DNA of 64,000 nucleotides, taken from positions 4,264 to 68,263 of the forward strand of contig JANNOG010000111.1 of the NCBI GenBank assembly GCA_031398915.1. The letters run 5' to 3'. The notes under the pieces are model-generated. The model made no database searches. It had not been told where the DNA came from and was given only the letters and a program-made list of their open reading frames with translations. Shown one piece after another: positions 61,427 through 64,000 of this stretch. The translations under genes were made by a program, and so were the position numbers. The DNA comes from JANNOG01 sp031398915 (GTDB lineage: Bacteria; Actinomycetota; Actinomycetes; Actinomycetales; JBBAYJ01). Each line of letters opens with the position of its first letter. The first letter of the stretch is position 1.

Positions 61427-62719
61427 CTAGAAGACCAGGGTTCGGCCACGCCCGGGTACGTCACCGGCCACATAGGTCACGCGATCGACCACCGCGGCCG
61501 CCGGGTCGCGCAACACCACGGTGTCACCGGCATTGCCCAGCATGACCGTGCGCAACCTGACCCGAAGGACGTCGCCTGACCCGATCACCTGCCCGTCCAG
61601 GGCGTCGACGTCGCCATGCGAATCCGACAACTGCCACCCGTCGAGGTTGATGGCCGCTGACGTGGTGTTCAGCAAGGTGACCGTCTCGGCTCCGGCATCG
61701 ACGCCGACCGGGTCGACCAGGGCGGCGACGATCCGGACGGCACCGACGCGTTGAGCGGCCGGCGGCTGTGGGATGGGCACCGGACCGGGCGTGGGGCCGG
61801 GCGCCCCGGCCCGAGCGGGGAGGACGACGAACGTGTCGGGCCAGCGGGTCAGCCGAATCGTGTCGCCCTCGACCGCGATCAGGTCGTGAAGTCGGACGAA
61901 CTGTCCGGAGTCCAGCAGCAGCAGCGAGTCGTCGCGCTCGCTCGGATTGGCCTGCAACCAGGCGCTGAATCCAGCAAGGCCGCGTAGTCCGGTGGCGAAG
62001 TACGTGACCAATCGACGGAACAGCTTGGGCCACATGACGAGCTCGGTGAGGGCGGCGATCCCGCCACTGACGTCCGCCGCACCATCCGGGTCGGCGGTCG
62101 AGCGAGCCCACACCCCCACACGAGTCGCCCGGACAGCCGTGGAGACCGACACCACGACATCGCGCAGCTCGACGGGCAGCGTCGTGTACAGCAGTGGGTA
62201 GGCCAGACCCTGCGTGATCAGGTCGAGGTTGAGGCTGGCGCGCAACTGGGTCTCGTCCAATTCGACCGTCGCACCGTCAGCCAGGGGTGCCTGACCGGTG
62301 AAGGCGAAGGCCACGAGTCGACCGTTCTGCTCGACCCCGTTGGACAGCACCCACCCCGGCAGCTCGTTCGCGTTGGCAGAACGCACCTGACTGGGTCGCG
62401 CCGGGTCGAACACCACGTCGCGGAATCCAGCCGCGGCCAGCAGAGCGTCGCGAGCGGCGAAACCCAACACCGGGTCCTGGAACGTGTCGGCGAAGTGGGT
62501 TTCGAGGGCGTCGATGCCCTCCAGTCGCAGACTGATACGTCCCCGAGCGGACAGCTTGGGTTCGACGCCGCTCGCCCGGCCCAGATCCTCGACCAGCGTC
62601 GGGTCGTCAGGGGCGAACTTGAGGGTGTCACCGTCCGGTTCGGGACCCGACCCCGGCGACTCGGGATAGCGAATGACGTAACGGCCGGTCAGCAGACGGT
62701 AAGCCACGCGCCCAGACAC
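61427..62719 (-). CDS. Nuclease-like protein with C-terminal lamin-tail domain
   Basis: A 430-residue protein. The N-terminal part resembles a thermonuclease (SNase) core: GDTLKFAPDD, LRLEGIDALETHF and GFAARDALLAAAGF. A middle domain, a proline linker (TPGPVPIPQPP) and a C-terminal lamin-tail domain follow (VTLLNTTSAAINLDGWQLSD). Bacterial LTD proteins are often secreted nucleases. I see no signal peptide from GTG 62719. That GTG overlaps the stop of the upstream membrane-protein gene (TAGTG), so the two are coupled. Confidence 0.78.
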   Translation of the reverse strand: MSGRVAYRLLTGRYVIRYPESPGSGPEPDGDTLKFAPDDPTLVEDLGRASGVEPKLSARGRISLRLEGIDALETHFADTFQDPVLGFAARDALLAAAGFRDVVFDPARPSQVRSANANELPGWVLSNGVEQNGRLVAFAFTGQAPLADGATVELDETQLRASLNLDLITQGLAYPLLYTTLPVELRDVVVSVSTAVRATRVGVWARSTADPDGAADVSGGIAALTELVMWPKLFRRLVTYFATGLRGLAGFSAWLQANPSERDDSLLLLDSGQFVRLHDLIAVEGDTIRLTRWPDTFVVLPARAGAPGPTPGPVPIPQPPAAQRVGAVRIVAALVDPVGVDAGAETVTLLNTTSAAINLDGWQLSDSHGDVDALDGQVIGSGDVLRVRLRTVMLGNAGDTVVLRDPAAAVVDRVTYVAGDVPGRGRTLVF

Positions 62720-63663
62720 TACTGGGCCACGAGGACCCTGCGGGCCGTCACGACGGATGCGACAGCCACTGCGGCCGGCAGGGCGACCAGCACCGCGACC
62801 ATCACCCATGTCAGTGCGTCGGGCGCCACCACGGACTGGCCACGGAGGGCCTGAACCGCGGCCGTGATCATCAAGCCGCCGTAGGCAACGGCCGAGGCGA
62901 CGATGGCACGCCGTTGATCGGCGGCGTTCGAGCTCACGATGTCGCGACTGGCCAACCATCCCATCACCAGGGCCAGCAACGGCAACACCTGCAGCGCGTG
63001 CAGACCGATGAAATGGACGACTCGCATGTCACCGAACTCGGTGGACCAGCCCAGTAGCGGTAGTCCTGCACCGCCGTCTGCGCCACCGACGGCGTGGCCG
63101 CCGATCGTCGTGGCACCGGCCTCGATCTGGCCGGGCATCGGTCGAGTCATGGTGAATCCGGTGACAGCGCCGGCAACCATCATGAATACGGCGATCTTCA
63201 TGGCGAGCGCGAGCGCGCTGTCACCCAGGTCCTTCCGGGCCACGATCACACCTGCAACGGTCGTGACGACGGCGAACGTACCGATTCCGGCGGCCATCGC
63301 CTGAAAGATCGCCGCGTCGAGGAGTGTCGTGTAATTGAAATGGGACGCCACCCCCCGCGCTGCCTGTGCGGTGATGAGCAGGATCTCGACGATCATCGAC
63401 CAACCGAGGACTTCGAGCAGGACGCGCAATCGAGGACCGCTCCCGGCGCGGGAGAAGATCCACAGCAGGGCCGGTCCGAAGGCCAAGAACGACAGGGCGA
63501 ATTTGATCGGCTTGTTCCACACCGGAGCGCCGTTGACAACCGTGTCGTCGACAACGCCCATGACCAGCGCGACAAGCAGGACGGCAAGGTTGAGAGCGGT
63601 CAAGACAGTGATCGCCGGGCTCACCGACCATGCGGCGCGTCCCCATCGAGTTACGGCACTCAT
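62719..63663 (-). CDS. Multi-pass membrane protein, function unknown
   Basis: A 314-residue protein with about eight predicted membrane helices. Distinct loops include PVWNKPIKFALSFLAFG, TRPMPGQIEAG, and LGWSTEFGDMRVVHFIGLHALQV with a paired His at the end, which could bind heme. I do not recognise a named family with certainty. ATG 63663 overlaps the stop of the preceding DUF2834 gene (ATGA), and its stop overlaps the LTD gene. Confidence 0.75.
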   Translation of the reverse strand: MSAVTRWGRAAWSVSPAITVLTALNLAVLLVALVMGVVDDTVVNGAPVWNKPIKFALSFLAFGPALLWIFSRAGSGPRLRVLLEVLGWSMIVEILLITAQAARGVASHFNYTTLLDAAIFQAMAAGIGTFAVVTTVAGVIVARKDLGDSALALAMKIAVFMMVAGAVTGFTMTRPMPGQIEAGATTIGGHAVGGADGGAGLPLLGWSTEFGDMRVVHFIGLHALQVLPLLALVMGWLASRDIVSSNAADQRRAIVASAVAYGGLMITAAVQALRGQSVVAPDALTWVMVAVLVALPAAVAVASVVTARRVLVAQ

Positions 63664-63995
63664 GCTGTCGCAACCGAACCGGTTCGCAACGCCGCGTTCA
63701 GGTGACGGTGGCGCAGCGCGAGGAAGAGCGGGAAGGCGAAGGCGATGGCGACGACGACACCTGACACGACGAGGAGCAGCGCAACGAGCGGACGCATGCC
63801 CACCCGGCGAGCCTCGACGATCATGAAGACGCTGGCAGCGACCGCGACTACCAGCAGGTCCACAGCCGCCGAGGACGAGGCGCTGTTGGCGAACCACCCG
63901 GCGAGATAGTCCTCGCCGGCTGCGATGGAACGTACGTTGAATAGCCATGTGCCGACCAGTCCGATGACCGATAGCCCGAGATAGACGACGAACAC
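63660..63995 (-). CDS. DUF2834-family small membrane protein
   Basis: A protein of 111 residues with three predicted membrane helices. The mark WFANSASSSAAVDLLVVAVAA followed by VFMIVEARRVGM and AFAFPLFLALRHRHL matches DUF2834. Function unknown. GTG 63995 is very near the window edge, so an earlier start is possible. It is the first visible gene of the three-gene operon. Confidence 0.75.
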   Translation of the reverse strand: MFVVYLGLSVIGLVGTWLFNVRSIAAGEDYLAGWFANSASSSAAVDLLVVAVAASVFMIVEARRVGMRPLVALLLVVSGVVVAIAFAFPLFLALRHRHLNAALRTGSVATA

Positions 63996-64000
63996 GAGGA

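Overview
This is a GC-rich actinobacterial chromosome segment. A WhiB protein, an S-(hydroxymethyl)mycothiol dehydrogenase, F420 biosynthesis genes, a CsoR-CopZ-CopA copper set and frequent ATGA/GTGA gene overlaps point to the Mycobacteriales. A Gordonia- or Williamsia-like organism is my best guess, from gene content only. I saw no rRNA, tRNA, integrase, transposase or CRISPR array.

Layout. 1-2418 (minus): a secreted RHS/YD-repeat gene broken by two frame changes that cancel out; its C-terminal tip is less GC-rich and runs off the left edge. 2446-9010 (minus): AMP-dependent acyl ligase, nitroreductase, small unknown protein, FO synthase (fbiC), small unknown protein, fbiA/cofD. 9118-11489 (plus): a divergent OmpR-type response regulator and a soluble GAF-PAS histidine kinase. 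11584-17049 (plus): GlnT-type glutamine synthetase, three glutamate-synthase-like proteins (glxBCD/mgsABC type) and a sarcosine-oxidase-like FAD enzyme, behind a GlnR-like box. 17022-20584 (minus): csoR, copZ, copA and an XRE-cupin regulator. 20697-22417: MmyB-type regulator and divergent SDR. 22380-32504 (minus): a 10 kb gene for a giant wall-anchored protein with about 26 CshA-type fibril repeats. 32713-38203: DHA2 exporter, DGPF/YCII protein, ECF42-type sigma factor, TetR regulator, divergent VOC protein, and an MFS transporter. 38308-44389: Rpn-family nuclease, GNAT, YdeI-like protein, M36 metallopeptidase, a decayed patch with a hexanucleotide repeat, and a flavin disulfide reductase. 44462-48616 (minus): PucR regulator, methyltransferase, GtrA, GT2 glycosyltransferase and epimerase in one tight operon. 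48745-51696 (minus): serine hydrolase, alpha/beta hydrolase, WhiB, 43-residue basic protein. 51819-56133 (minus): quinone reductase, FKBP, acetoacetyl-CoA synthetase and SDR. 56132-64000: DUF559 protein, an inverted repeat and 21-bp tandem repeats, MBL hydrolase with mycothiol formaldehyde dehydrogenase, orphan winged-helix protein, propionyl-CoA synthetase type ligase, and a three-gene operon encoding membrane proteins and a nuclease-lamin-tail protein.

How the parts fit. Several genes handle short acyl groups (two or three CoA ligases, SDRs) and nitrogen (GlnR-like box, GlnT, glutamate-synthase-like subunits, amine oxidase). Copper and formaldehyde defence are complete small modules. The most distinctive items are the giant fibril protein, the F420-related operon with unusual membership, the copA gene carrying an in-frame minisatellite, and the RHS gene with an unidentified tip. 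All functions are read from motifs and gene order.
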